Origin: Nitrososphaerota archaeon
GTDB lineage: Archaea > Thermoproteota > Nitrososphaeria > Nitrososphaerales > UBA183
NCBI GenBank assembly: GCA_027886865.1
Contig: JAPCJR010000011.1
Location: 53,503 to 64,803 of the forward strand
Direction of reading: 5' to 3'
Length of the DNA: 11,301 nt
Part shown: piece by piece, positions 1 through 6,318 of the stretch
Position numbering within the stretch: position 1 is the stretch's first letter
Layout of the letters: every line of letters begins with the position of its first letter
The notes under the pieces: model-generated
What the model saw: the letters and a program-made list of their open reading frames with translations, nothing else
The model's database searches: none
Told to the model about the DNA's origin: nothing
Translations under genes and position numbers: made by a program

Positions 1-519
1 GCCGTCTTCTACCTGATGCTCGCGATGATCGCGATTCCTCCCGCGGCGATTCTGATACCAGAGGTCTTCCTGGTAAGGGACCTGGGATTCCTCAACACCT
101 TCGTGGGGCTGATACTTCCCTACATCAGCTTCAACATACCGTTCTCCATAGTACTGTCGCGCGCGTTCTTCAGGTCCTTCCCGAAGGACCTTGAAGAGGC
201 TGGTCGCATCGACGGGCTCGGGGAGCTCGGAGTCTTCAGGCGGATAGTCCTTCCCATGTCTTCCATAGTCGTCGTCATCCTGCTCATCGTCAACTTCCCC
301 GCCCTCTGGAACGAGCTGCTCTACACGCTGATCATACTCACGTCACCCAAGACGGAGACCGCCCAGCCGGGACTCCTCCTCTATTCGGGTTCCTACTACG
401 TGTCGTGGAGCAACGTCTTCGCCGGCGTAGTCCTTGTGTCGCTACCGATGCTCATCTTCTACGTCATCTTCCAGCGATACATACTGAAGGCGCAGTTCAT
501 AGGTGCCATCAAGGGCTGA
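1..519 (+). CDS. ABC sugar transporter permease, MalG/CUT1-like, 5'-truncated
   Basis: This is the C-terminal 172 residues of an inner-membrane subunit of a binding-protein-dependent ABC importer; the reading frame is open to the left edge, so the start lies outside. The EAA cytoplasmic loop that docks on the ATPase is clear at visible residues 65-85 (LEEAGRIDG, then IVLP), after hydrophobic segments near residues 5-20 and 30-50. Two more hydrophobic segments follow, near 86-110 and 135-155. The tail FIGAIKG resembles the usual end of carbohydrate (CUT1, MalG-type) permeases. The ATPase, binding protein and partner permease are not visible and are probably upstream. The substrate cannot be read from a permease; the dehydrogenases downstream suggest a sugar, sugar acid or polyol. 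Family assignment is firm, substrate is inference. Confidence 0.9.
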   Translation, partial: AVFYLMLAMIAIPPAAILIPEVFLVRDLGFLNTFVGLILPYISFNIPFSIVLSRAFFRSFPKDLEEAGRIDGLGELGVFRRIVLPMSSIVVVILLIVNFPALWNELLYTLIILTSPKTETAQPGLLLYSGSYYVSWSNVFAGVVLVSLPMLIFYVIFQRYILKAQFIGAIKG

Positions 520-524
520 CCCGG

Positions 525-572
525 TCCATCCCGAATGGATGGATGGGCTGCTCGGCGGATTCACTCCGCCGA
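525..572 (+). terminator. Two tandem hairpins after the permease gene
   Basis: Six bases past the permease stop lies a 7-bp stem (TCCATCC at 525-531 with GGATGGA at 537-543, 5-nt loop). A perfect 8-bp stem follows (TCGGCGGA at 552-559 with TCCGCCGA at 565-572, 5-nt loop). There is no T-run after them, so a classical terminator is not shown. They could be a 3' mRNA stabiliser or help separate the permease transcript from the cupin promoter. Structure is seen; role is inference. Confidence 0.35.
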
Positions 573-620
573 CCTCTGGGACCCAAGGATGGTTGGTCTG
601 AGCCTCTCACGAAGTCTGAG

Positions 621-630
621 AACGCTTATC
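621..630 (+). promoter_or_regulatory. Box A promoter of the cupin gene
   Basis: AACGCTTATC forms a BRE/TATA-like element; its CTTA core starts 29 nt before the ATG at 654. That spacing puts transcription initiation at about the start codon (leaderless). The element resembles those before the hydroxyacid dehydrogenase and E1 alpha genes. Confidence 0.5.
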
Positions 631-653
631 TCTCGAACCACGTCGTGCACTTC

Positions 654-1241
654 ATGAAAGGGAACGTCTGGAACTCGAAGGAAGTCAGGTACGCAGATTC
701 GCTCAAGTACGAGGATTTTTTCGCCCGCTGGGAGGACGGCACGTTTGCCAGCGCCTCGAATCCGGTCAGCGTAAGCGAAGGCCCCACGTGGCGCTGCGCA
801 AACCTGCTCACCAGGGATACCGGTTCTCACATGTACGTCGCTGAGGTTGACCTGGAGCCTGGCGGTGGCCACGACTATCACGCCCACGTCTGCGTGGAGT
901 TTGCGTACATCATAGCCGGAGAGGCCCAGTTCGTCTACCGTTCGACGAAGGAGAAGGATGTCTGTGAGGTCCTGAAAGCCGGCGGGGTCGCGTACTTTCC
1001 TGCCGGGACCCCCCACTCTGCGTGGAACACGAGCGACAAGCCGTGCAAACTCCTGATCATAAAGCAGCAACCTCCGTACTCCTTCGAGGAGCTCCCCATC
1101 CCCTCCCACCTCAAGGACATCAGGTTGTTCAACCTCCTCGATGGCAAGCCGCGGTCGAGACGCAGGCTCCGCGATGCTCCCGTTGCGAGCGCGGTCGGGC
1201 GCAAATCCTTAAAATCGCTGCCGGACCGAGCGGACCGATGA
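654..1241 (+). CDS. Single-domain cupin protein
   Basis: A 195-residue protein with one conserved beta-barrel cupin domain. Cupin motif 1 spans about residues 69-89 with H76, H78 and E82 (H-x-H-x3-E-x6-G); motif 2 is at 114-123 with PAGTPH, giving H121. All four usual metal ligands (3 His, 1 Glu) are present, so it is probably metal-binding. Cupins of this size may be sugar isomerases, dioxygenases, uronate-processing enzymes or small-molecule sensors, and no substrate can be assigned. The ATG at 654 was chosen because a box A lies 29 nt upstream; the frame is open further upstream (GTG at 645) but without cupin-like sequence. The last 25 or so residues are basic and low-complexity, and they overlay the promoter of the next gene. 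The stop overlaps the next start as ATGA. Confidence 0.82.
   Translation: MKGNVWNSKEVRYADSLKYEDFFARWEDGTFASASNPVSVSEGPTWRCANLLTRDTGSHMYVAEVDLEPGGGHDYHAHVCVEFAYIIAGEAQFVYRSTKEKDVCEVLKAGGVAYFPAGTPHSAWNTSDKPCKLLIIKQQPPYSFEELPIPSHLKDIRLFNLLDGKPRSRRRLRDAPVASAVGRKSLKSLPDRADR
1203..1215 (+). promoter_or_regulatory. Box A promoter inside the cupin 3' end
   Basis: AAATCCTTAAAAT is a strong BRE/box A match with its CTTA core 30 nt before the ATG at 1238, fitting leaderless transcription of the hydroxyacid dehydrogenase operon. It lies within the cupin coding sequence, so it would act as an internal promoter. Confidence 0.6.
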
Positions 1242-2233
1242 CCAGATTCAAGGTCGCCATCTGTTCGCCTTCTTCGGGGGACATCGAGCGTGAAGTTTTG
1301 AACGACATCGCCGACGTCACGGCCGCGACCGGTGACATCGCCACCGAAGAAGCCATTCTCTCATACGCAGGGGATGCGCATGCGCTCTTGCTGGGCTCCC
1401 TTGAGCCGGTCACGCGCAAGGTGATAGAGAGCATGCCCAACCTGAGGGTGCTCGCGAGGTACGGGATAGGCCTCGACAACGTCGACCTCAAGGCCGCGAC
1501 AGAACGCGGCGTGGTCGTGACGAACGACCCGGACTATGCGCTCGAGGAGGTGGCAGACCACGCGTTCACGATGGCGCTCGCGCTCACAAGGAGGACGGTC
1601 AAGATAGACAGGATGATGCGGGATGGCCGACCTGGATACGAGATCAAGAAAGCCGTCGAGCCGATACACGCCAACTCGTCGCTGACCTTCGGGATACTCG
1701 GGCTCGGGAACATCGCCCGCAGGATAGCGACGCGCGCCAAGGCTCTCGGGTTCAGGGTAATCTCCTACGACCCTTGGGTGGCGAGGGCCGAGTTCGGCCT
1801 GCTCGGCGTCGAAAGAGCCGCCGACCTCGAAACCGTCCTCAGAGAGTCAGACGTCATCTCGGTACATGTGCCGCTCACCCCGCAGACGAGGCACTTCCTC
1901 GGCGAGAAGCAGTTCGCCCTGATGAAGAAGAGCGCCCTTATAGTGAACACGAGCCGCGGGCCCGTCATCGACCAGGCCGCCCTTTACAGCGCCCTGAAGG
2001 ACGGCAGGCTGGGCGGCGCCGGACTCGATGTGTTCGAGGTCGAACCCCTCCCAGCTGATGACCCGCTTCGCAAGCTCGACAACGTCATCCTGAGCCCCCA
2101 CCTCGCTTGGTACAGCGAAGAGTCCCACAAGAGGGTGAGGTTTGACATGTCGAGAGCCGTCAAGGATGTCCTCACGGGAAAGCGGCCGGAGTTCGTCGCG
2201 AACCCCGACGTGATGACGCACCTCAAGGCGTGA
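1238..2233 (+). CDS. D-isomer-specific 2-hydroxyacid dehydrogenase, CtBP/phosphoglycerate dehydrogenase-like
   Basis: A 331-residue NAD-linked dehydrogenase expected to interconvert a D-2-hydroxy acid and its 2-oxo acid in the cytosol. The N-terminal substrate domain has RYGIGLDNVDL at 74-84, with R74 the probable carboxylate contact. The Rossmann motif is GLGNIA at 155-160, with Ala in place of the usual last Gly, and D178 ends the second strand, as in NAD-preferring members. The catalytic set is R240 (NTSRGPVID), E269 (DVFEVEP) and H288 (SPHLAWYSEES). The SPHLAW-YSEE stretch recalls the CtBP-like branch rather than SerA. There is no C-terminal ACT domain, so it is not a full-length regulated SerA. 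The frame is open upstream to 1022, but box A spacing and family length both favour 1238. Likely substrates are glyoxylate, hydroxypyruvate or a sugar-derived acid (inference). Confidence 0.9.
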   Translation: MTRFKVAICSPSSGDIEREVLNDIADVTAATGDIATEEAILSYAGDAHALLLGSLEPVTRKVIESMPNLRVLARYGIGLDNVDLKAATERGVVVTNDPDYALEEVADHAFTMALALTRRTVKIDRMMRDGRPGYEIKKAVEPIHANSSLTFGILGLGNIARRIATRAKALGFRVISYDPWVARAEFGLLGVERAADLETVLRESDVISVHVPLTPQTRHFLGEKQFALMKKSALIVNTSRGPVIDQAALYSALKDGRLGGAGLDVFEVEPLPADDPLRKLDNVILSPHLAWYSEESHKRVRFDMSRAVKDVLTGKRPEFVANPDVMTHLKA

Positions 2234-2252
2234 GCGTCGGGGGTCTATTGCG

Positions 2253-3329
2253 TTGACCAGAAAATCCATGCAGCTCGGCTTCCAGGGCATCAGCTACGGG
2301 GACGTCGATGCCACCCTACAGTGGGTCAGGAAGGCAGATGAGGCGGGCTTTGACTTTCTAGGCATGCCGGACCATCTCTTCCATCCGGTCTCCGATGTCT
2401 TCCTCTCGAAGCCTGCCTGGGACGTGGACGCTGTCCTGGGTGCTGCCGCGGTCACCACTAGTAGGATCAAGATGATGCCTGCGGTCACCGATACGGTCAG
2501 GAGGCATCCTGCCACGACGGCGCACTTCATCGCGACGCTCGACAGGCTCAGCCACGGGAGGGCGGCCCTCGGCATAGGCGCAGGGGAGCTCTTCAACTTC
2601 GAGCCTCTGGGCAACGTGGGTTGGACCAAACCCGTGAAGCGGCTCAGGGAGGCGGTCAGGTTGATCAAGGCGCTGTGGAGCGCCACGAGGGAGGACCCGG
2701 CTTCGTTGGAGGGAGAGTTCTTCCCGCTGACCAACGGCTGGCTCGGGATGCCCCCGGTCCAGAGCCCGCCTCCGCCCATCTACGTGGGCGGGTATGGTCC
2801 TCGGATGAAGGCGCTCACGGCGGAGCTCGGCGACGGCTGGCTACCTTGGCTCGAGACCCCGGAGACCTACAGCATGGGTTCTGCCACCATAGATGCCGAA
2901 GCGGCCAAGATTGGGAGGGATCCAAGGGAGATCGACAGGGCGCTCGAGCTCTTCACCGTCGTGAGCCGGGACGAATCCGAGGTCTCGAAGCTGGCCGAGC
3001 GCGCTGCGATAGGTCTGGCGATACGGCACGACCTCCTCGCCAACATGGGATACCCGGACCTGGCGAACGAGTCGGTCGATGTCCTGAGGGCCAACTTCAG
3101 CGCGGCAGATTTCAAGAAGATTAACTCCGTCGCGGCGCGGATCCCGAAGGACGCGGTACGGAGCGTCATAGTGGGAGGGACGCCCGACCAGGTGATCGAA
3201 AGGATCGAGCAGTACAGGAAGGCCGGCGTCAGGACCCTGATCCTGATCTCGTCGACCGACATGACCTACCAGAACATCGCAGCCTACAGGGACCACATCA
3301 TACCTCATTTCGCTGGCTCAGGACGCTAG
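2253..3329 (+). CDS. LLM-class flavin/F420-dependent oxidoreductase
   Basis: A 358-residue luciferase-like (LLM) TIM-barrel protein, close in length to F420-dependent members such as methylenetetrahydromethanopterin reductase and glucose-6-phosphate dehydrogenase-like enzymes. Family landmarks are KADEAGFDFLGMPDHLF at about 27-43, TLDRLSHGRAALGIGAGE at 95-112, the PPPPIYVGGYGP strand-turn at 172-183, and a C-terminal GGTPDQVIERIEQYRKAGV helix. LLM proteins transfer hydride using F420 or FMN; F420 is inferred only from the probable archaeal host. The TTG at 2253 is preceded at 8 nt by a G-rich stretch (GGGGGT at 2239-2244); ATG at 2268 is an alternative that would remove five residues. It follows the hydroxyacid dehydrogenase by 19 nt and precedes the zinc dehydrogenase by 24 nt, so all three redox enzymes are probably co-transcribed. 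The substrate is unknown. Confidence 0.9.
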   Translation: MTRKSMQLGFQGISYGDVDATLQWVRKADEAGFDFLGMPDHLFHPVSDVFLSKPAWDVDAVLGAAAVTTSRIKMMPAVTDTVRRHPATTAHFIATLDRLSHGRAALGIGAGELFNFEPLGNVGWTKPVKRLREAVRLIKALWSATREDPASLEGEFFPLTNGWLGMPPVQSPPPPIYVGGYGPRMKALTAELGDGWLPWLETPETYSMGSATIDAEAAKIGRDPREIDRALELFTVVSRDESEVSKLAERAAIGLAIRHDLLANMGYPDLANESVDVLRANFSAADFKKINSVAARIPKDAVRSVIVGGTPDQVIERIEQYRKAGVRTLILISSTDMTYQNIAAYRDHIIPHFAGSGR

Positions 3330-3353
3330 AACGAGTCTCGTAGGTCTCGTCGA

Positions 3354-4373
3354 ATGCGCGGCGCGTTCTATCACTCCAAGGACGACCTGAAGGTGATGGA
3401 GACTGAAGACCCCCGGATGCGCGGCCCGCTCGACGTCGTCGTCAGGGTCAGAGCCTGCGGGGTCTGTGGCACCGACATCAAGATGCTGCATGGTGAATAC
3501 GAGGGCACGAATCCCCCCGTCATACTCGGGCACGAGTTCGCAGGAGAGGTCGTCGCGGCAGGTGACGGCGTGGTGAACGTCGCGGTGGGCGACAGGGTGG
3601 CGATCGACCCAAACCTCACGTGCGGCGAATGTTTCTACTGCAGGAACTCGCAGGAGAACCTCTGCACGAACATGGTGTCGACCGGGATGAACCAGAACGG
3701 CGGGATGGCTGAGTTCTGCGTCGTCAACAGCAGCACCGCGTATAGGGTTCCAGCGTCCCTGCAATTCAACGATGCCGCGTTCGCCGAGCCGCTCGCCTGC
3801 GTACTGAACGGGGTCGAGAGGGCGCGCGTCTCCCCGGGGGAGACCGTGGGCATAGTCGGGCTCGGACCGATTGGCCTGCTCTTCGCCCGGGTCCTCGCGC
3901 GCGCGGGAGCGGCAAGGGTGGTCGGCTTCGAGGTCAGCCCAGAAAGGGCCGCGACCGCCAGAAGGCTTGGAGTTACGACGGTCATCGACCCTACGAGCCG
4001 GTCGTGGCTGGAAGAAGCCAAGGCCCTCACGGGGGGGAGGGGGGTCGACGTGGCGATCGACGCTGTGGCCGTCCCCGCCGCGAGCAAGACCGCCGTCGAT
4101 ACAGTGAGGAGAGGCGGGAGGGTCGTGATCTTCGGCATACCCCCGCACGGGGCGAGGCTGGAGCTAGACGCTGAGAGGCTGGTCAAGTCCGAGCTCGAGG
4201 TCAAGGGCAGCTTCATCGACCGCTTCACGTTCCCGCGGGCCATCAGCATGCTCGCAGAGGGGTCCATCGACGTCGCGTCCCTCGTGACGGACGTCTTCCG
4301 ACTGGAGGACGCCGGTGGAGCCTTCGATGCAGTGAGAAGCGGGAAGGGGCTCAAGGTTCAGATACACCCCTGA
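3354..4373 (+). CDS. Zinc-dependent medium-chain dehydrogenase, sorbitol/threonine dehydrogenase-like
   Basis: A 339-residue MDR-family enzyme that would oxidise a secondary alcohol or polyol with NAD(P). The catalytic zinc site is C38 (in CGVCGTD), H60-E61 (GHEFAG) and E145 (AEPLAC). The structural zinc loop is complete: C90, C93, C96 and C104. The Rossmann motif GLGPIG lies at 169-174, and E193 ends the second strand, which favours NAD over NADP. The overall pattern is closest to L-threonine 3-dehydrogenase, sorbitol dehydrogenase and galactitol dehydrogenase; these cannot be told apart by eye. ATG at 3354 has AGGT at 3342-3345 in front and a 24-nt gap to the LLM gene. Polyol or sugar oxidation would fit the nearby sugar-type permease (inference). 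Confidence 0.92.
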   Translation: MRGAFYHSKDDLKVMETEDPRMRGPLDVVVRVRACGVCGTDIKMLHGEYEGTNPPVILGHEFAGEVVAAGDGVVNVAVGDRVAIDPNLTCGECFYCRNSQENLCTNMVSTGMNQNGGMAEFCVVNSSTAYRVPASLQFNDAAFAEPLACVLNGVERARVSPGETVGIVGLGPIGLLFARVLARAGAARVVGFEVSPERAATARRLGVTTVIDPTSRSWLEEAKALTGGRGVDVAIDAVAVPAASKTAVDTVRRGGRVVIFGIPPHGARLELDAERLVKSELEVKGSFIDRFTFPRAISMLAEGSIDVASLVTDVFRLEDAGGAFDAVRSGKGLKVQIHP

Positions 4374-4382
4374 CGCTGCACC

Positions 4383-4388
4383 AGGTGA
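4383..4388 (+). promoter_or_regulatory. Shine-Dalgarno site fixing the TTG start of the first CPYC gene
   Basis: AGGTGA is a perfect complement to the archaeal 16S rRNA 3' end and sits 7 nt before TTG at 4396. It supports both the unusual start codon and the reality of this small gene. Confidence 0.7.
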
Positions 4389-4395
4389 GAAGCCG

Positions 4396-4725
4396 TTGCA
4401 GTCCGCCTCCTCCCTCGAAGACCTGATGGACAAGTGGGAGGCCGAGCTGAAGCTCGTCGGGTTGGGGACACCCTCGGTGATTCCATTCCTGGACCTCTCG
4501 GTATACGACATGAGGAATGCGGCGCTCAGCATCGATTGCCCATACTGCAGAGCGCACATGCTCCTCGAAGCAGACGAGATTTCGACCGTCCTGGCCAAGC
4601 TCAGGGCCGACGGAAATACCGTGCATTCGCACGGCCTCCTTGAGAGGGCTCACGCGCTGCTTACTTCTTTCAGGATAATCGTCAACGTGCTGCTGGGAGG
4701 GCTCAGGAGGGCCGGACTGCTTTGA
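4396..4725 (+). CDS. Small CPYC-motif protein, first of a tandem paralogous pair
   Basis: A 109-residue protein I do not recognise. It has an N-terminal helix-like region with MDKWEAEL at 11-18, a hydrophobic FLDL stretch at 31-34, a single CPYC motif at 48-51, and a hydrophobic C-terminal segment (about 90-109) ending RRAGLL. There is no signal peptide and no obvious transmembrane helix. It aligns without gaps, offset by one residue, to the next gene's product: I count about 17 identities over 55 positions around W14 and CPYC, and fewer after. The CPYC resembles one knuckle of a zinc ribbon; it is not in a thioredoxin-like strand-helix context. It follows the zinc dehydrogenase by 22 nt, starts at TTG with a perfect AGGTGA site, and overlaps the next gene. 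Function unknown; a co-regulated accessory or metal-binding subunit is one possibility. Confidence 0.78.
   Translation: MQSASSLEDLMDKWEAELKLVGLGTPSVIPFLDLSVYDMRNAALSIDCPYCRAHMLLEADEISTVLAKLRADGNTVHSHGLLERAHALLTSFRIIVNVLLGGLRRAGLL
4705..4710 (+). promoter_or_regulatory. Shine-Dalgarno site for the second CPYC gene
   Basis: AGGAGG lies 11 nt before TTG at 4722, inside the coding end of the first CPYC gene. With the TTGA stop/start overlap it suggests translational coupling and near-equal production of the two proteins. Confidence 0.55.
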
Positions 4726-5048
4726 GCGCCCCTCAACAACTCGTGGACGAGCCGATGCGGAAGTGGGACGAGGTGCTCGCGTACCTGGAGTCTGGCGGGG
4801 ACCGGACCTACGGTTTCCTTCAGCTCGCAGAGAGCGATCTGCAGGCATTCGCCCACGAGGTGGCGTGCCCATACTGCAAGAAGCAGATAACCACAGAGGT
4901 CCGCCTGATAGGGATAACGCTCCAGTTCTCGAGACTGGCGAACGAATGGGCCGCCTCGCCTTCGCTCCGGGCGCGCCTCGGAATCGTGGGCAGAGCTATC
5001 CCAATGATAGCCAAGCTGACGTTCCTCGAGCTTACGAAGATACTCTGA
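4722..5048 (+). CDS. Small CPYC-motif protein, second of a tandem paralogous pair
   Basis: A 108-residue protein, paralogous to the gene before it. Shared landmarks are PMRKWDEVL at 11-19, GFLQL at 31-35, the D39 and A44 positions, and CPYC at 49-52 (here CPYCKKQI, as in many zinc-ribbon knuckles). The distance from W15 to C49 equals that in its partner (34 residues). The C-terminal half is helical-looking and rich in Leu, Ile and Arg. There are only two cysteines, so a four-Cys zinc site would need two chains. It starts at TTG overlapping the previous stop and ends 4 nt before the convergent E2 gene. No known family is recognised. Confidence 0.78.
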   Translation: MSAPQQLVDEPMRKWDEVLAYLESGGDRTYGFLQLAESDLQAFAHEVACPYCKKQITTEVRLIGITLQFSRLANEWAASPSLRARLGIVGRAIPMIAKLTFLELTKIL

Positions 5049-5052
5049 CGGC

Positions 5053-6240
5053 TCAGCGCGCCGTCTCGTCGAGCTTTGCCGGGTCCTGGAGTATCTCGGT
5101 CGTCTTCCTCAAGAACTCGGCAGCCGTGAACCCATCCACCACCCTGTGGTCGAAGGTGAGGCTGAACGTGACCATGGGCCTGATCACGACCTGGTCTCCT
5201 ACCGCGATGGGCTTCCTGACTATCCTTCCGACCGCGAGGATGCCGACCTGCGGCGGGTTGATTATCGGAGTGAACGCGTCCACGGTGGTCATGCCGAGGT
5301 TCGTTATCGTGAACGTCCCGCTCGTGACCTCCTTCAGAGTCAGCTTTCCCTCTCTGCCTCTGGCCGCCATGTCCTTCATCGAGGCGACGACCCCGGCGAG
5401 GTCGGTGACGTCAGCGTTCCTGATCACCGGGACTATCAGCCCGCGCTCGCTCGCTACGGCGACCCCTATGTTGACCTCCGAGATCTCCTTGATCCCGTCC
5501 TCCTCGAGAGTCGAGTTCATTATCGGATATTCGCGGAGAGTCCTCGCGACGACCTTGACCAGGATGTCCGTGTAAGTGACCCGGGCTCCGGTCTTGGCTT
5601 CGATTTCCGCGAGCCGTTTTTCGCGGATCGCCACGAGCTCCGTCGCGTCCATCTCGTAGACGAGCGTGACCTGGGCCATCGTCTGCAGGCTCGAGTTGAG
5701 CCGCTTCCCGATTATCTTTCGCGTCTCGGACAGGGTGATCACCTCGCTGACCGGAAGACCCAGCTGGGTCTTGCTCTTTGCTTCCTGGATGAACTTCTCG
5801 ACGTCCTCCTCTGAGACCATCCCCGCCGGCCCAGTGCCTTTGACCTTGCTCATGTCTACGCCCTTCTCTGCCGCCAGGCGCTTTGCCTTGGGGGACGCCC
5901 TGACCTCTCCTCCGCTAGAGGCCGACGCCGTGGGCTGCTGGAGCGATGCGACCTGAGCAGTTGGCTGATTGACGGGTACCGTCTGGTCCGGCACCGATTC
6001 GCCGGGCTCTCCTATGTAGGCCACGGGCTGGCCCACGTTGGCCGAGGTCTTCACCGGGCACACGATCTTTAGGACTACGCCCGTTGCGGGTGATGCGATC
6101 TCGCTCGAGACCTTTTCGGTCTCGAAGAGGACGAGCTTCTCTCCCTTCTCGACTCTCTCTCCTTCATTCTTGAACCACTTCAAGATTGTTCCCTTGGTCA
6201 TGGTGAGACCGAGTTTCGGCATCAGGACGGGAGTAGTCAC
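5053..6240 (-). CDS. Dihydrolipoamide acyltransferase, E2 of a 2-oxoacid/acetoin dehydrogenase complex
   Basis: A 395-residue E2 core subunit that takes the acyl group from E1 on a swinging lipoyl arm and passes it to CoA. Domains in order: one lipoyl domain at about 1-78 with lipoyl lysine K43 (ETEKVSSEI); a Q/P/A/S-rich linker at about 80-113; a peripheral-subunit-binding domain at about 114-152 (RASPKAKRLA to KFIQ); and the catalytic acyltransferase domain at about 165-395. The active-site motif is DHRVVDG with H365 and D369. The start is GTG at 6240, one codon before TTPVLMPKLG; no earlier in-frame start precedes the lipoyl fold. A box A lies at 6268-6278. E1 subunits are encoded about 1.2 kb away on the other strand, and no E3 is visible. 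Acetoin (AcoC-like), pyruvate or branched-chain 2-oxoacids are all possible; the AcoA-like E1 alpha leans to the first. Confidence 0.94.
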   Translation of the reverse strand: MTTPVLMPKLGLTMTKGTILKWFKNEGERVEKGEKLVLFETEKVSSEIASPATGVVLKIVCPVKTSANVGQPVAYIGEPGESVPDQTVPVNQPTAQVASLQQPTASASSGGEVRASPKAKRLAAEKGVDMSKVKGTGPAGMVSEEDVEKFIQEAKSKTQLGLPVSEVITLSETRKIIGKRLNSSLQTMAQVTLVYEMDATELVAIREKRLAEIEAKTGARVTYTDILVKVVARTLREYPIMNSTLEEDGIKEISEVNIGVAVASERGLIVPVIRNADVTDLAGVVASMKDMAARGREGKLTLKEVTSGTFTITNLGMTTVDAFTPIINPPQVGILAVGRIVRKPIAVGDQVVIRPMVTFSLTFDHRVVDGFTAAEFLRKTTEILQDPAKLDETAR

Positions 6241-6267
6241 TGCGTCACACCCATCCGCCTGACCTTG

Positions 6268-6278
6268 AGATAAAGGTA
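6268..6278 (-). promoter_or_regulatory. Possible box A promoter of the E2 gene
   Basis: On the minus strand ACCTTTATCTC contains TTTAT with its core about 36 nt before the GTG at 6240, which would give a short leader of roughly 5-8 nt. The match is fair rather than strong. It suggests E2 can be transcribed independently of the isomerase-like gene 78 nt upstream. Confidence 0.4.
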
Positions 6279-6318
6279 AGTCAGCACGCCGCCCGGTCGT
6301 CGGAAGGTCGCGGGGCTC

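Noticed and set aside
405..653. Upstream extension of the cupin frame into the permease gene
   Set aside because: It overlaps the permease by more than 100 nt, has no cupin-like sequence, and box A spacing favours 654.
1022..1237. Upstream extension of the hydroxyacid dehydrogenase frame
   Set aside because: These 72 codons overlie the cupin gene and are unlike the family N-terminus; the length from 1238 is normal.
3318..4148. Long antisense open frame opposite the zinc dehydrogenase, and similar ones opposite E1 alpha (7478-8320) and E1 beta (8451-9371)
   Set aside because: The plus-strand genes carry complete family motifs; the antisense translations are Arg/His/Asp-rich with no domains, as expected of shadow frames in GC-rich codons.
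4396..5048. Glutaredoxins, because of the CPYC motif
   Set aside because: The motif is not near the N-terminus after a beta strand and the rest lacks thioredoxin-fold landmarks such as a cis-Pro; CPYC+ here looks more like a zinc knuckle.
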